Positions 1 to 10,994 of a DNA stretch of 37,518 bases are shown in pieces (the first letter of the stretch is position 1; each line of letters starts with the position of its first letter). This DNA is from Thiobacillus sp. (GTDB lineage Bacteria > Pseudomonadota > Gammaproteobacteria > Burkholderiales > Thiobacillaceae): the NCBI GenBank assembly GCA_018262815.1, contig JADFDN010000015.1, positions 1 to 37,518 on the forward strand, given 5' to 3'. Both the position numbers and the translations under genes were made by a program. The notes beneath the pieces are model-generated. The model was given only the letters and a program-made list of their open reading frames with translations. It did no database searches and was not told the origin of the DNA.

Positions 1-1850
1 TTGATGATGCGCTTGGCCATCACGTAGCCTGGCGCCGCCTTGCCGCCGATCAATACGCAGCGGTCGGTCCAGCCATCCAGCTTGCCACGGTTGATGCGGT
101 TGTACAGGTGGATCACATGCAGCACATTGAGCAGCTGACGCTTGTATTCGTGGATGCGTTTGACCTGCACGTCGAACAGCGCGTCCGGGTTGAACTCCAC
201 GCCGCACTCGGCATCGACCAGCTCGGCAAGACGCACCTTGTTGGCGCGCTTGGCCGCACGCCATTCGGCCTGGAAGCTCTCGTGACCCGGACCGGCCAGC
301 GGTTTCAGCTTTTCCAGCTGCGACAGGTCGGCGACCCAGCCGTCGCCGATCTGCCGGCTGATCAGCGCGCTCATGCCGGGGTTGGCGTGCGCCACCCAGC
401 GGCGCGGGGTGACGCCGTTGGTCTTGTTGTTGAACTTGCCCGGCCACAGCTCGACGAAATCGCGGAACAGGCCTTCCTGCAACAGGCGCGAATGCAGCGC
501 GGCGACGCCGTTGACCGAGAAGCTGCCGACGATGGCCAGATAGGCCATGCGCACCTGGCGCACGTCGCCCTCCTCGATGATCGACATGCGGCGCCGGCGG
601 TCGTTGTCTCCCGGCCATTTCACCGACACCTGGCGCAGGAAACGCGCATTGATTTCGTAGATGATTTCCAGCGGGCGCGGCAGCAGACGCTCGAACAGCG
701 CCACCGGCCAGCGCTCCAGCGCCTCGGGCAGCAGGGTGTGATTGGTGTAGGCCATGCACCGGGAGGTGATCGCCCAGGCCTCATCCCACTGCATGCGCGC
801 CTCGTCGAGCAGAAGACGCATCAGCTCGGCCACCGCAATGGTCGGATGGGTATCGTTCATCTGGAATACGTTGTGCTCGGCGAAGCGCCTGAGATCGGTA
901 TTGCCCGCCGCAATCCATTGGCGCAGCGCATCCTGCAGGCTGGCCGATGCCAGGAAATACTGCTGGCGCAGGCGCAGTTCCTTGCCGTTTTCGCTGCTGT
1001 CGTTGGGATACAGCACCATGGAAATGTGCTCGGCATGGTTTTTTTCCTGCACCGCCTCCGAGTAGCTTCCGGCGTTGAATTCGTTGAGGTCGAATTCGTC
1101 GGTGGCCGCCGATTTCCAGAGGCGCAGGGTGTTCACGGCATGGTTGCGATAGCCCGAGATCGGCATGTCGAACGGAATCGCCAGGACATCGTTGGTGTCC
1201 GCCCAGCGTGCGCGCGGGATCCCCTCGCGGTCCTGAAAGTGCTCGACGTGACCGCCGAACGGCACGCGGCAGGTGAACTCGGACCGCTCGACCTCCCAAG
1301 GATTGCCGTCACGCAGCCAGTGGTCGGGATCCTCGATCTGGTAACCGTTTTCGATGTGCTGGTGGAACATGCCGTATTCGTAATGGATGCCGTAGCCCAT
1401 CACCGGCAGGTCGAGGGTGGCGCAGCTGTCCATGAAGCACGCGGCCAGCCGTCCCAGGCCGCCGTTCCCCAGGCCGGCATCGGTTTCCTCTTCGGCCACG
1501 GCTTCCAGGGTCTGGCCGAAACCGTGCAGGGCTTCGCGCGACGCCTCGTCCAGCCCCAGATTGAGCACATGATTGGCCAGCGCGCGTCCGATCAGGAATT
1601 CCAGCGACAGGTAATAGCCGCGCCGCTTGCCCGGCTGATCGCGTTGCCTGTAGGTATTCATCCAGTCCGACATCAGGCGGTCGCGCAGCGCCCAGGCCAG
1701 CGCCTTGTAGGTGTAGACCGGCGGGCAGCCCTTCATGCGGCCGAGGTGGTAGAACTGGTAACGCTCGACATCCTGCGTCAGCTGCGCACCATCAGCCGGC
1801 AGCGGTTCCAGGGCAAGCGGGGTAAATACGGAAGAGTTATTGGCAGTCAT
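1..1850 (-). CDS. glgP: Glycogen phosphorylase, 3' end outside window (partial)
   Basis: Releases glucose-1-phosphate from the non-reducing ends of glycogen using phosphate and pyridoxal phosphate. I translated the minus strand from the ATG at 1850; the frame stays open to base 1, giving 616 residues of a protein that is usually about 800-830. Family hallmarks are the N-terminal YYLSLEFLIGR stretch (near residue 75), GLGNGGLGRLAACF (near residue 130), the MNDTHPT and TNHTLLPEALE motifs, and VTPRRW followed by the VKRIHEYKRQ motif near the cut. The lysine that holds PLP lies in the missing C-terminal part. It is the last gene seen in the operon, starting 18 bases after glgA ends. The assignment to the glycogen/maltodextrin phosphorylase family is secure; preference for glycogen over maltodextrin is inferred from the glg neighbours. 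Confidence 0.96.
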   Translation of the reverse strand, partial: MTANNSSVFTPLALEPLPADGAQLTQDVERYQFYHLGRMKGCPPVYTYKALAWALRDRLMSDWMNTYRQRDQPGKRRGYYLSLEFLIGRALANHVLNLGLDEASREALHGFGQTLEAVAEEETDAGLGNGGLGRLAACFMDSCATLDLPVMGYGIHYEYGMFHQHIENGYQIEDPDHWLRDGNPWEVERSEFTCRVPFGGHVEHFQDREGIPRARWADTNDVLAIPFDMPISGYRNHAVNTLRLWKSAATDEFDLNEFNAGSYSEAVQEKNHAEHISMVLYPNDSSENGKELRLRQQYFLASASLQDALRQWIAAGNTDLRRFAEHNVFQMNDTHPTIAVAELMRLLLDEARMQWDEAWAITSRCMAYTNHTLLPEALERWPVALFERLLPRPLEIIYEINARFLRQVSVKWPGDNDRRRRMSIIEEGDVRQVRMAYLAIVGSFSVNGVAALHSRLLQEGLFRDFVELWPGKFNNKTNGVTPRRWVAHANPGMSALISRQIGDGWVADLSQLEKLKPLAGPGHESFQAEWRAAKRANKVRLAELVDAECGVEFNPDALFDVQVKRIHEYKRQLLNVLHVIHLYNRINRGKLDGWTDRCVLIGGKAAPGYVMAKRII

Positions 1851-1868
1851 GGCGGTTCCCGGTACTGA

Positions 1869-3341
1869 TCACGTGGCGTAGAGGGCAAGATAATGGCCGG
1901 CGCTGTCCGACCAGTCGAACGACTGGCGCATGCCGTTCTGCTGCAGGCGGCGCCACCGTGCAGGCTGGCGATACAGTTCGAGCGCACGCTGAATGGCCTG
2001 CAGGAAGGCGTGCACGTCGGGGGTGTCGAAGACGAAGCCGGTCGCGCTGGCGTCCTCCAGCGAGGCCGCATCGGCATCGACCACGGTGTCGGCCAGGCCG
2101 CCCGTCCTGAACACGATCGGTGGCGTGCCGTAGCGCAGGCTGTACATCTGGTTCAGGCCGCACGGCTCGAAGCGCGACGGCATCAGGAACAGGTCGGCGC
2201 CCGCCTCGATCTGGTGCGCCAGCGGCTCGTCGTAGCCGATCACGACGAATACGCGATCCGGATGCTGTTTGGCCAGACGCGTCAGCTTCTGTTCGTACAC
2301 GGCCTCGCCGCTGCCCAGCAGCACGAAGCGCGCATCGGTTTCGGCGAGCAGCACCGGAATCGCCGCCAGCACCCAGTCGACACCTTTCTGTTCGACCAGC
2401 CGCCCCACCAGGCCCAGCAGCGGCGCCTGCATCGCCGCATCGTCGGCGTGCGGCAGAAAGCGTTCGAGCAGCGCCTGCTTGTTGCGCCGCTTGCCCGGGA
2501 GAATCCGGCTCATCGAATAATGCGCAGGCAAATGCGGATCCGTGGACGGGTTCCAGATGCGGGTATCGATCCCGTTGAGGATGCCGTGCAGCTTGTGCTG
2601 CCGGGACAGCAGCAGGCCATCCAGTCCGAAGCCGAATGCCGGCGTGCAGATTTCGGCGGCATAGGTGGGGCTCACCGTGGTGACGGCGTCGGCGTAGACA
2701 ATTCCCGCCTTCAGCATGGAAAAGCCGCCGTGGAATTCAACGCCTTCCGGAGACCACCACGGGCTGGGCAACTGCAGGCGGACGAAATCGGTATGCGAAA
2801 AATGGCCGCCATAGGCCAGGTTGTGGATGGTGAACACGGTTTTGGGGCGCTGCGGCTGGTCGGCCAGGAATGCCGACACGAGTCCGGTCTGCCAGTCATG
2901 CGTATGCACCACCGCCGGCTGCCAGCCGATATCCAGCGCATCCTGCGCCAGCAGCGCAGCGACCCGCGCAAAGACCGCGAAGCGCTCGGCGTTGTCCGGC
3001 CAGTCCTGGCCACCGGCATTGACATAGGGATTGCCCGCCCGGTCGAACAGCGGCGGGCAATCGACCACCCACAGCGGAAACGCAAAATCGGGATGACGCG
3101 TTTCAAGAATGCGCGCGCTGACGATGCCCTCGGCGCCGCGTACGTCGAGCCAGCCGAGGATGCGCACCTGATCGAGCTGGCGCAGCAGCGCGCGATAGCC
3201 CGGCAGCACCAGACGAATGTCGACGCTGCGGTCGTGCAGGGCGTGCGGCAGGCTGTAGACCACATCGCCGAGGCCGCCGGTTTTCACCAGCGGAAAGGCT
3301 TCGCTGGCCACGAACATGACTTTGAGTGCTCCGCGTTTCAT
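1869..3341 (-). CDS. glgA: Glycogen synthase (ADP-glucose type)
   Basis: Transfers glucose from ADP-glucose to the non-reducing end of an alpha-1,4-glucan; a cytoplasmic GT5 enzyme. It has 490 residues, close to the usual 475-490. The N-terminal KTGGLGDV motif (residues 20-27) is the ADP-glucose/acceptor loop. The C-terminal half has the retaining-GT signature [19 protein letters not shown] and the RTGGLADTV loop. The ATG at 3341 gives the standard N-terminus, with [16 protein letters not shown] directly after a short lead. It lies 31 bases after glgB and 18 before glgP, so it belongs to the same transcript, and its product feeds both the branching enzyme and the phosphorylase. No odd features were seen. 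Confidence 0.97.
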   Translation of the reverse strand: MKRGALKVMFVASEAFPLVKTGGLGDVVYSLPHALHDRSVDIRLVLPGYRALLRQLDQVRILGWLDVRGAEGIVSARILETRHPDFAFPLWVVDCPPLFDRAGNPYVNAGGQDWPDNAERFAVFARVAALLAQDALDIGWQPAVVHTHDWQTGLVSAFLADQPQRPKTVFTIHNLAYGGHFSHTDFVRLQLPSPWWSPEGVEFHGGFSMLKAGIVYADAVTTVSPTYAAEICTPAFGFGLDGLLLSRQHKLHGILNGIDTRIWNPSTDPHLPAHYSMSRILPGKRRNKQALLERFLPHADDAAMQAPLLGLVGRLVEQKGVDWVLAAIPVLLAETDARFVLLGSGEAVYEQKLTRLAKQHPDRVFVVIGYDEPLAHQIEAGADLFLMPSRFEPCGLNQMYSLRYGTPPIVFRTGGLADTVVDADAASLEDASATGFVFDTPDVHAFLQAIQRALELYRQPARWRRLQQNGMRQSFDWSDSAGHYLALYAT

Positions 3342-3372
3342 TATTTTTGTCCGTCGTTGTTATTGGATCGAA

Positions 3373-5604
3373 TCAACTGCAGGGTTTGAGAAAAATGGCG
3401 CCAAGCGGCGGAATCGTCACCTCCACGGAGTGTTCGAAACCCATCCACGGCAGGTTCTGCGGGTACAGCGGCTGGCCGTTGCCGAGGTTGCTGCCGCCGT
3501 AATACATCGAATCGGTATTCAGCACTTCGCACCATGCCGTCCCCGACGGCACGCCGATGCGGTAGCCGCGGCGCGGCACCGGCGTGAAGTTCAGCAGCAC
3601 CACCATCTGCGACCACGCATCCTGCCCCTGGCGCACCAGGCTCAGCACCGACTGGTCGGCATCGTGGCAGTCGATCCAGCGGAACCCGCGCGGATCGAAG
3701 TCGAACGCGTGCAGTGCAGGCTCATCGCGGTACAAGCGGTTGAGGTCGCGCAGCAGGGCACGGATGCTGTCGTGTGCGGGAAAATCGAGCAGCGCCCAGT
3801 CGAGCTGGCCGGCTTCCTTCCATTCGTTCCACTGGCCGAACTCGCCCCCCATGAACAGCAGCTTCTTGCCGGGATGCGCATACTGCCAGGCATAGAACAG
3901 CCGCAGGTTGGCGAAGCGCTGCCAGACATCGCCCGGCATCTTGTCGAGCATGCTCTTCTTCATGTGCACCACTTCGTCGTGCGACAGCGGCAGCACGAAG
4001 TTCTCGGTCCACGCATACATCTGACTGAAGGTCAGCTGGTTGTGCTGGTATTTGCGGAAGACCGGCTCCTTCTCGATGTAGTCGAGGCTGTCGTTCATCC
4101 AGCCCATGTTCCACTTCATCGAAAAACCCAGCCCGCCGAGTTCGACCGGGCGCGACACCGCCGGCCACGAGGTCGATTCCTCGGCGATGGTGAGCACGCC
4201 GGGAAAGCGGCCATGCACTTCGGTGTTCATCTCGCGCAGGAAATGCACCGCCTCGAGGTTCTCGCGCCCGCCATACTGATTGGGCAGCCATTCGCCCGGA
4301 TTGCGCGAGTAGTCGAGATACAGCATCGAGGCCACCGCGTCGACGCGCAGGCCGTCGATGTGGAACTCCTCCAGCCAGTACAGCGCATTGGCGACCAGGA
4401 AATTGCGTACCTCGTTGCGGCCGAAATCGAACACCAGCGTGCCCCATTCCTGGTGCTCGCCGCGGCGCGGGTCGGCATGTTCGTAGACCGGCTCGCCGGT
4501 GAAGCGCGCCAGCGCGAAATCGTCCTTGGGAAAATGCGCCGGCACCCAGTCGAGCAGCACGCCGATGCCGGCCTGGTGGCAGGCGTCGACGAAGGCGCGG
4601 AAATCGTGCTGCGAACCGAAACGCGCGGTCGGCGCGTAATAGCCCGATACCTGATAGCCCCACGAGGCATCGAGCGGGTGCTCGGCCACCGGCAGGAGTT
4701 CGATGTGGGTATAACCGAGGTCGAGCACATAGGGAATCAGTTCGGCGGTCAGCTCGCCCCAGGTATAGAAGCTGCCATCGGCATGACGCCGCCAGGAGCC
4801 GGGGTGCAGTTCGTAGATGCTGATCGGCCGATGCTGCCAGTCGAAATGCGCGCGCGCGGCAATCCAGCCGTCGTCCTGCCAGGCATAGGGGTCGTCGTCA
4901 GGCACGCAGCTGGTGGTTTCCGGGCGCAGGAACATCTGCCGCGCGTAGGGGTCGGTCTTCCTCACCAGCTGGCCGTGGCGGCCGAGGATTTCATATTTGT
5001 AGGCATGCCCGGCATCGAGTCCGGGAATGAACAGTTCCCAGATGCCCGAGCTGCCGCGGCAGCGCATCGGATGGCGGCGGCCATCCCACTCGTTGAAGTC
5101 GCCGACCACGCTGACGCGCTGCACCGCGGGCGCCCACACCGCGAACAGGCAGCCGGCCACGCCGTCGATGGTCTTCAGGCGCGCGCCGAGCACCTTCCAG
5201 GCTTCGAAATGACGTCCCTCGCCGAGCAGATAGAGGTCCATCTCGCCCAGCTGGGGGTCGAAGCTGTACGGGCAACGGCTCTCGTGCCAATTGCCTGCCC
5301 CCTTGTCCTGCCAGCGCAGAACCGGATGCGGATCGACCGTGCTGCCTGCCGGCAGCAGCCGCTCGAAGCAATCGGTCCCGGTCACGCGGGCCATCGGGCC
5401 GCCTACCGTCTCGACGGCTTCGGCGGCAGGAAGAAAGACGCGGATCAGCAGACTGCCGTCGGGCTGGGCGTGCATGCCCAGCACCTCGAACGGATCGTGG
5501 TGCGTGCCGCTCTGCACACGCAGAATCGGTTCGCTGACCTCGGGCGGGCTCATCGCAAGCGGATCGCTCGGGGACGCCGTCATGGCTTGGGGGGTATTTC
5601 GCAT
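3373..5604 (-). CDS. glgB: 1,4-alpha-glucan branching enzyme
   Basis: Cuts an alpha-1,4 chain and rejoins it through an alpha-1,6 bond to branch glycogen (GH13). From ATG 5604 it has 743 residues (E. coli about 730). The N-terminal CBM48-type domains include [11 protein letters not shown]. The GH13 barrel has the nucleophile Asp in [12 protein letters not shown] (about residue 422), the acid/base Glu in TIAEEST and the third Asp in [12 protein letters not shown]. Two starts are possible. ATG 5604 has a weak AGAAAG upstream; ATG 5583 overlaps the malQ stop as ATGA, a common coupling arrangement, and gives 736 residues. I kept the longer one, but 5583 is nearly as likely. It sits between malQ and glgA in the operon. 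Confidence 0.95.
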   Translation of the reverse strand: MRNTPQAMTASPSDPLAMSPPEVSEPILRVQSGTHHDPFEVLGMHAQPDGSLLIRVFLPAAEAVETVGGPMARVTGTDCFERLLPAGSTVDPHPVLRWQDKGAGNWHESRCPYSFDPQLGEMDLYLLGEGRHFEAWKVLGARLKTIDGVAGCLFAVWAPAVQRVSVVGDFNEWDGRRHPMRCRGSSGIWELFIPGLDAGHAYKYEILGRHGQLVRKTDPYARQMFLRPETTSCVPDDDPYAWQDDGWIAARAHFDWQHRPISIYELHPGSWRRHADGSFYTWGELTAELIPYVLDLGYTHIELLPVAEHPLDASWGYQVSGYYAPTARFGSQHDFRAFVDACHQAGIGVLLDWVPAHFPKDDFALARFTGEPVYEHADPRRGEHQEWGTLVFDFGRNEVRNFLVANALYWLEEFHIDGLRVDAVASMLYLDYSRNPGEWLPNQYGGRENLEAVHFLREMNTEVHGRFPGVLTIAEESTSWPAVSRPVELGGLGFSMKWNMGWMNDSLDYIEKEPVFRKYQHNQLTFSQMYAWTENFVLPLSHDEVVHMKKSMLDKMPGDVWQRFANLRLFYAWQYAHPGKKLLFMGGEFGQWNEWKEAGQLDWALLDFPAHDSIRALLRDLNRLYRDEPALHAFDFDPRGFRWIDCHDADQSVLSLVRQGQDAWSQMVVLLNFTPVPRRGYRIGVPSGTAWCEVLNTDSMYYGGSNLGNGQPLYPQNLPWMGFEHSVEVTIPPLGAIFLKPCS

Positions 5605-6932
5605 CGCTGGGCTTTCTGTAATTGTTGTAGCAGACGGGGCGCCAGGTCGGCAGGCAGCGCATCCCATTCGAAGCGCCAGGTCCAGTTTCCGCTGTTGGTG
5701 CCAGGCGTATTCATCCGCGCCGCGCTGCCGAGGTTCAGCACATCCTGCAGCGGCAGCATCGCCAGCGCGGCGCGGCTGTGCAGGACGGTGTCGATCATCG
5801 CGGCGGGCAGCGCGGCGGGATCGTCGATCCGCATCTGCTGCATGGCCTGATGGCGGACCTCGTCGGACTGCGAACTCCACCAGCCCAGCGTCGTATCGTT
5901 GTCGTGGGTGCCGGTGTAATAGACGGTGTCGGGGTGAACATTTTCCGGCTTGTGCGGATTGTCGGCGTGATGATCGAACGCGAATTGCAACACAGCCATG
6001 CCGGGCAAGCCAAACCGGTGGCGCAGCTCGGTGACATCGGGTGTGATGATGCCGAGGTCTTCCGCCACCAGGGGAAGCTCGCCCATCTCGTCCGCAATCT
6101 TCTGCAGCAGTTCTGCGCCCGGCACGACGACCCACTTTCCGTGAATGGCGGTGGGTTCCTGCGCAGGAATCTCCCACGACGCCACGAGCCCCCGGAAGTG
6201 ATCGATGCGCAGCAGATCGAACCATTCGAAATGGGTCGCGAGCCGTCTTCGCCACCAGTGGAATCCGTCGGCCCGCATCGCGTCCCAGTTGTAGTGCGGG
6301 TTGCCCCAGCGCTGCCCGGTTGCGGAAAAATAGTCGGGAGGCACGCCCGCCACCACGGTGGGATGCCCTTGCTCATCCAGCAAAAACAAATCACGCTGCG
6401 CCCACACGTCGGCACTGTCGTGAGCGACGAAAATCGGCATGTCGCCGAACAACTGGATGCCGCGTTCGGCCGCCGCGGCGCGGATGCCCTGCCAGCACAC
6501 GGCCGCGCGATACTGCTCGACCATCACCGCCTTCAACGCGTCGGCATGCGCGGCATCGAATGCGGCCAGTGCGTCGGGGTCGCGATCACGCAGCGGCACC
6601 GGCCAGTCGGTCCAGGGTGCGCCGCCGTGTTCCGCCTTGAGGATCATGAACCGCGCATAGTCGTCGAGCCAGTAGTACTGCTGGCGATGCCAGCCGACGA
6701 AACGCCGCATGTCCACCCGCGTCTCCGGAAAAAGCGCGGGGTTGACCGCAAATGCCGATGCGCACTGGTAGGGCGACAGCCCGCTCAGCGGAATACCCAG
6801 CGGCAGCATCTGCCAAACGCAGAACCCGGCCGCCTGCATGAAATCCAGCCAGCGCCCGGCGTCGGCCAGAGTGCCGGACGGCAGCGAGGTCGGATGCAGC
6901 AGCAGACCGGCGCGATGGGTGTCGAAATTCAT
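5580..6932 (-). CDS. malQ: 4-alpha-glucanotransferase (amylomaltase)
   Basis: Moves maltodextrin segments between alpha-1,4-glucans (GH77), recycling short oligosaccharides left by phosphorolysis. It has 450 residues, somewhat short for the family (about 500 or more). The N-terminus [12 protein letters not shown] is typical. The catalytic set is present: nucleophile Asp244 in LRIDHFRG, acid/base Glu291 in VAEDLG and the third Asp in [13 protein letters not shown] 6932 overlaps the stop of the upstream GH57 gene by four bases (ATGA), which decides the start. Its own stop overlaps the alternative glgB start in the same way, so translation along this stretch is probably coupled. The shorter length comes mainly from a brief C-terminal tail. 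Confidence 0.95.
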   Translation of the reverse strand: MNFDTHRAGLLLHPTSLPSGTLADAGRWLDFMQAAGFCVWQMLPLGIPLSGLSPYQCASAFAVNPALFPETRVDMRRFVGWHRQQYYWLDDYARFMILKAEHGGAPWTDWPVPLRDRDPDALAAFDAAHADALKAVMVEQYRAAVCWQGIRAAAAERGIQLFGDMPIFVAHDSADVWAQRDLFLLDEQGHPTVVAGVPPDYFSATGQRWGNPHYNWDAMRADGFHWWRRRLATHFEWFDLLRIDHFRGLVASWEIPAQEPTAIHGKWVVVPGAELLQKIADEMGELPLVAEDLGIITPDVTELRHRFGLPGMAVLQFAFDHHADNPHKPENVHPDTVYYTGTHDNDTTLGWWSSQSDEVRHQAMQQMRIDDPAALPAAMIDTVLHSRAALAMLPLQDVLNLGSAARMNTPGTNSGNWTWRFEWDALPADLAPRLLQQLQKAQRCEIPPKP

Positions 6933-8662
6933 CCGGCGTTCCTGCGCATGGTGCCGGCGTTTTCCGCCCAGCCGCCGCCCGAGGACAGCGGCACGTCGAG
7001 CAGCGCAGGCGGGGCCACGCCGAGCAGGCGATAGAGTTCCCGCAGCTGGGTGCGGTACAGCTGCTCGAAGTCGCTGACGCTGCCTGCCGGATTGTAGTCG
7101 CCGAACCACCAGAACCAGTCGGAGCCTTCGCACACGGCGAGCTGGCGTGTGGCCAGCGCAAGCTGGTCGGGATTCAGCTTTCCGGCGGCGACCACGCTGT
7201 CGTAGGCCCGCTTGGCGGCGACCAGGTAATCCCAGCCGCGGTTCTTGTCTTCCGAGCCGATCCAGGTCGAGAAGCTTCCATAGACCCAGCTGCCGGCCGC
7301 CAGCCGCTTCATCGACCTGGCCGGCGTGCGGGTGGCCTGCTCTGCAAAGGTGCTGACCTTGAGCGTGGGGTGGGCGGACAGGGTTTCATAGAGCGCGTCC
7401 AGGAAATGATGGCCGTTCTCGGGGTAATACTCCCAGGCGTTCTCGCCGTCGAGGATGACCGAGACCACGTGCCGATGGGCATCCTTGCCGAAGAAGGTGG
7501 CGATGTTTTCCAGATGCTGTACGAAGTCGCCCACTGCGTCGTCGGCGTGCCAGTCGCTGTACTTGAAGCCGATCAGGTCCGACAGGCCGTCGTCGCGGAA
7601 AAACACCCGCGTCTTGAAGCCGTCGATGCGTGCCGGCGAGAACAGCGCTCGCTTGCTCTGGATTTCGTCTTCCGTCGATCCGGATTTTCCGCAGCTGTTG
7701 CGCCACACGCCCTCGCCGGACGCTGTCCAGGCGAACTCCATGGCGTCGAGCTGGGCCAGCGCATCCTCGCTCACGCCGCCTTCGGACAGCCACACGCCGG
7801 CAGGCTTTCTGCCGAAATAGCGTTCGAACACGTCGACGCCATGCTCGAGGTGCCAGCGCGAACGCTCTGAACCGCCCGGATACGAGGGCGCTTCGGGGAC
7901 GGCCACGTCGGGCAGCGCATCGCGCAGGTTGGCGAAATCGTTAAGCAGCGGCACGATGGGGTGGCCGTATGGCGTCATCGACAGCTCGACCTGGCCGCGC
8001 TCGGCAAGCGCCCGGTAACGCGGGATCAGGCCGGCCATGCAGTGTTGCATCAGGTGCAGCAGTTCGTGGCGATCGGCCGCGGAGAAACCCCTTTCCTGCG
8101 CCATCAGCCGCTGCACCAGCGGCATCGAGCGCAGCGAATGCCCCAGCCAGGCGAGGTGATACCAGGTCAGCAGATCGAGGAAATACTGCTCGGACAGATA
8201 ACCCAGATGCCACTGCAGCCCGGTACTGCCGACGCCGGCGGCGTCGGTGGCGCCGATCATGCGCAACAGGCGATGGAACGCGGGATACGGATGGATCATG
8301 CGCGGCGCGTGGCAACGCTGGCAGTCCTGAACGATGCGCAGGCGGCTGGCGACATCCGAGGGAATGCGCTCGACGCCGGACAGCAGATTCAGCATATGGT
8401 CCTGGGTGGGTTTGCCCTGCTTCAGCAGCAGATCGAGCTGTTGCGCATAGTCGTCCAGCTGCTCCAGCAGCACCGGCGCGAAGTTCACCACCGCGCGCAT
8501 CGCCGGATAGCGCTCCAGATGCGCGGCCATGTCGCTGTAGTCCTTGATGCCGTGCAGATAGACCCAGGGCAGGTGATACGCCCCCTTCAGGCCCTCGCGG
8601 TAATACGGCTGGTGCATGTGCCAGCACAGCACCACGTTGAGCGATTTAGCCGTCGTAGTCAT
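6929..8662 (-). CDS. GH57-family alpha-glucan-acting enzyme
   Basis: A 577-residue glycoside hydrolase family 57 protein. Family members include alpha-amylases, 4-alpha-glucanotransferases and branching enzymes, and the exact activity cannot be read from sequence alone. Visible motifs are WHMHQP (residues 14-19, region 1), VWLSEGG with the presumed nucleophile Glu294 and ILDGENAWE with the presumed acid/base Asp405. No signal peptide is seen, so it is cytoplasmic. ATG 8662 lies inside the end of glgC (17-base overlap); an ATG at 8677 would add five residues. Its place between glgC and malQ indicates a role in glycogen or maltodextrin remodelling, either as a second branching activity or as an amylase. 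That role is inference; the family assignment is strong. Confidence 0.9.
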   Translation of the reverse strand: MTTTAKSLNVVLCWHMHQPYYREGLKGAYHLPWVYLHGIKDYSDMAAHLERYPAMRAVVNFAPVLLEQLDDYAQQLDLLLKQGKPTQDHMLNLLSGVERIPSDVASRLRIVQDCQRCHAPRMIHPYPAFHRLLRMIGATDAAGVGSTGLQWHLGYLSEQYFLDLLTWYHLAWLGHSLRSMPLVQRLMAQERGFSAADRHELLHLMQHCMAGLIPRYRALAERGQVELSMTPYGHPIVPLLNDFANLRDALPDVAVPEAPSYPGGSERSRWHLEHGVDVFERYFGRKPAGVWLSEGGVSEDALAQLDAMEFAWTASGEGVWRNSCGKSGSTEDEIQSKRALFSPARIDGFKTRVFFRDDGLSDLIGFKYSDWHADDAVGDFVQHLENIATFFGKDAHRHVVSVILDGENAWEYYPENGHHFLDALYETLSAHPTLKVSTFAEQATRTPARSMKRLAAGSWVYGSFSTWIGSEDKNRGWDYLVAAKRAYDSVVAAGKLNPDQLALATRQLAVCEGSDWFWWFGDYNPAGSVSDFEQLYRTQLRELYRLLGVAPPALLDVPLSSGGGWAENAGTMRRNAG

Positions 8663-9965
8663 TTTGCAGCCTCGCATACAGGTTCTGTCCCAGCATGGCG
8701 GGTGTCACCAGCACGATGCCCTCAGGCGTCACATGAAAGCGCTTGGCATCCTCCGCTGGATCCTCGCCGATCACCGTGCCGTCCTCGATCACGCAGCCCT
8801 TGTCGATGATGGCGCGGCTGATCCGGCAATGGCTGCCGATGCTGACCTTGGGCAGGATCACGCTGTCCTTGATCAGGCTGTAGCTCTCCGCCGTGGTGGC
8901 AAAGAACAGCACCGAGCGCTTGACCCGGGCGCCGGACAGGATGCAGCCGCCCGCGATCAGCGAATCGATCGCCTCGCCGCGCCGGCCTTCATCGTCGAAG
9001 ATGAATTTGGCCGGCGGGTATTGCGGCTGATAGGTCCAGATCGGCCAGTCGCGGTTGTACAGATTCAGCTCGGGCTCGACCGAGCACAACTCCATGTTGG
9101 TCTGCCAGTAGGAATACAGGGTCCCCACATCGCGCCAGTAGGCGGGCAGGCCATCCTTGTTGCGGAACGGGTAGGCCATCGCCCGGGCCTTTTCGATATT
9201 GTCGGGAATGATGTTTTTTCCGAAGTCGTGCGCGGAATGCGCGTTGCCGGCGTCGTCGATCAGCGTCTTGTAGAGAAAATCCTTGGAAAAGATATAGATG
9301 CCCATCGACACCAGGGCCGTGCCGGGCTTGCCGGGAATGCTGTCGGGGTGTTTCGGTTTTTCGGTGAAATGCGTGATGCGCATGTCCTCGTCGACCGACA
9401 TCACGCCGAAGCCGCTCGCCTCGGCCACCGGCACCTCGATGCTGCCGACCGTGAAATCCGCGCCGGTCTGCACGTGGTACAGCAGCATCTCCGAGTAATC
9501 CATGGTGTAGACGTGATCGCCGCCCAGCACCAGAACGTACTCCGGGTGGTGGCGCTGCATGATGTCGATGTTCTGGAACAGCGCATCGGCCGTGCCCTGG
9601 TACCACTCCTTCTTGTTGGTGCGCTGCTGCGCCGGCAGGATCTCCACGAACTCGCCGATCTCGGCACGCATGAAACCCCAGGCCCGCTGCAGATGACGGA
9701 TCAGCGAATGCGACTTGTACTGGGTCAGCACGCCGATGCGTCGAATGCCCGAGTTGACGCAGTTCGACAGCGTGAAGTCGATGATGCGGTATTTGCCGCC
9801 GACCGGCACCGCCGGCTTGGCCCGCCAGGCGGTCAGATCCTTCAGCCGCGACCCCTCGCCGCCCGCCAGCACCAGCGCCAGCGTCTTGCGCGTGAGATCG
9901 GTCACCATCTTGGGTTCGGTGTAATAGCGGTAGAGCCGCTCCTGTTCGTCCTTGGAAATAGTCAT
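8646..9965 (-). CDS. glgC: Glucose-1-phosphate adenylyltransferase (ADP-glucose pyrophosphorylase)
   Basis: Makes ADP-glucose from ATP and glucose-1-phosphate, the committed and normally allosterically controlled step of bacterial glycogen synthesis. It has 439 residues (usual about 420-430). The nucleotidyltransferase loop [16 protein letters not shown] and [17 protein letters not shown] are near residues 30-62. The [11 protein letters not shown] metal and substrate site, the FTEKPK glucose-1-phosphate site and the C-terminal left-handed beta-helix follow. The N-terminal arm and the retained RAKPAVP Arg/Lys pattern suggest sugar-phosphate activation as in related enzymes; this is an inference. 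It starts 53 bases after glk ends and overlaps the GH57 gene. Confidence 0.96.
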   Translation of the reverse strand: MTISKDEQERLYRYYTEPKMVTDLTRKTLALVLAGGEGSRLKDLTAWRAKPAVPVGGKYRIIDFTLSNCVNSGIRRIGVLTQYKSHSLIRHLQRAWGFMRAEIGEFVEILPAQQRTNKKEWYQGTADALFQNIDIMQRHHPEYVLVLGGDHVYTMDYSEMLLYHVQTGADFTVGSIEVPVAEASGFGVMSVDEDMRITHFTEKPKHPDSIPGKPGTALVSMGIYIFSKDFLYKTLIDDAGNAHSAHDFGKNIIPDNIEKARAMAYPFRNKDGLPAYWRDVGTLYSYWQTNMELCSVEPELNLYNRDWPIWTYQPQYPPAKFIFDDEGRRGEAIDSLIAGGCILSGARVKRSVLFFATTAESYSLIKDSVILPKVSIGSHCRISRAIIDKGCVIEDGTVIGEDPAEDAKRFHVTPEGIVLVTPAMLGQNLYARLQNDYDG

Positions 9966-10018
9966 GTCCCGCTCCGGATTACAGCTTGTTTGATAGACCT
10001 ACGATGCTTACAGATTCA

Positions 10019-10990
10019 TCAGGCATGGGCAAACGCAGTCGCAATGGCACCCTGCACGCCCAGCCGGGTGTTGGTTACAAGAAAGATCGGCGTACACTCG
10101 ACCACGCCACGCATCCGGCCCTTGTCGGTTGCTGCGGCCATGAAGCGCGACGAGCGTATCCGGTCCTGCAGGCGCATTGCGATGCCCCCCGCGACATACA
10201 GGCCGCCGCTGGGCTGGAACAGCAGTGCCACGTTGCCGACCCAGGCCCCATATAAATCGATGAACAGGTCGAGCGCAGCCTCGGCCGCAGGGTCGCCCGC
10301 CCCCGCGCGGACGACCAGCGCCGCGCCGTCGACGTCCCCGTCGGGCGGCGCGGCATTCCGCTCGGCACAGCAGAAACGATACAGGTCGTTCATGGCGGAC
10401 CCCGATGCCACGCGCTCCCAGGACACATGGCCATAGGCTGCGCGCAATCGTCCGAGCAGGCGATCCTGCAGCGCGTTGGCCGGCGCGAAGTCGACGTGCC
10501 CGCCTTCGCTGGCGAAACTGTGGCGGTCGCCGTCGGCATCCGCCGGCATGAAGGCGAGCCCCAGCCCGGTGCCGGCGCCGGTGACGGCGCGCATGCCGCC
10601 GGCTTCCGCCGGCTGTGCATTGAGCGCGATGCGGTCGGCATCCGTCAGCGTCGCCACCCCGGCCGCGGCCGCCTCGAAGTCGTTGATGAAGCGCACGCTC
10701 GGCACGCCCAGCGAAGCGCGCATGTCGGCCGCGTCGAGCGTCCAGTCCAGATTGGTGAGGGTCGAATGCTGTGCGTGCACAGGCCCCGGGAGCGCCAGCA
10801 GCAGACAGTTCGCAGGAACCGGCCGTTCGGCATCCGCAATGAACTGCCGAACCAGGTCGTCCGCCGTGACAAACGCGGCACTCGCATACTCGCGTTCAAA
10901 ATGCAGCTGCTGCGGGCCACCCGCTTCGCCCGTCACCCAGGCCAGCCTGCTTTTCGTCCCCCCGATGTCGCCTGCGATCAGTTCCATCAT
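10019..10990 (-). CDS. glk: Glucokinase
   Basis: Phosphorylates free glucose to glucose-6-phosphate with ATP. It has 323 residues, matching the E. coli-type Glk (321). The N-terminal phosphate-binding motif GDIGGTKSRLAW (residues 7-18) and the VTGAGTGLGLAF motif (middle of the protein) are typical of the hexokinase/ASKHA fold in this family. Tandem ATGs at 10990 and 10987 could both serve; the true start is undecided by three bases. It begins four bases after the pgi stop, so the two are co-transcribed. In this operon it recovers glucose released by amylase or glucanotransferase activity. Confidence 0.94.
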   Translation of the reverse strand: MMELIAGDIGGTKSRLAWVTGEAGGPQQLHFEREYASAAFVTADDLVRQFIADAERPVPANCLLLALPGPVHAQHSTLTNLDWTLDAADMRASLGVPSVRFINDFEAAAAGVATLTDADRIALNAQPAEAGGMRAVTGAGTGLGLAFMPADADGDRHSFASEGGHVDFAPANALQDRLLGRLRAAYGHVSWERVASGSAMNDLYRFCCAERNAAPPDGDVDGAALVVRAGAGDPAAEAALDLFIDLYGAWVGNVALLFQPSGGLYVAGGIAMRLQDRIRSSRFMAAATDKGRMRGVVECTPIFLVTNTRLGVQGAIATAFAHA

Positions 10991-10994
10991 TCCA

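Noticed and set aside
108-1868. 586-residue open frame on the plus strand
   Set aside because: It is antisense to glgP, whose conserved motifs are clear on the other strand.
3316-5850. 844-residue open frame on the plus strand opposite glgB
   Set aside because: It has biased composition and no recognisable motif, and it is fully covered by glgB and malQ with intact catalytic motifs.
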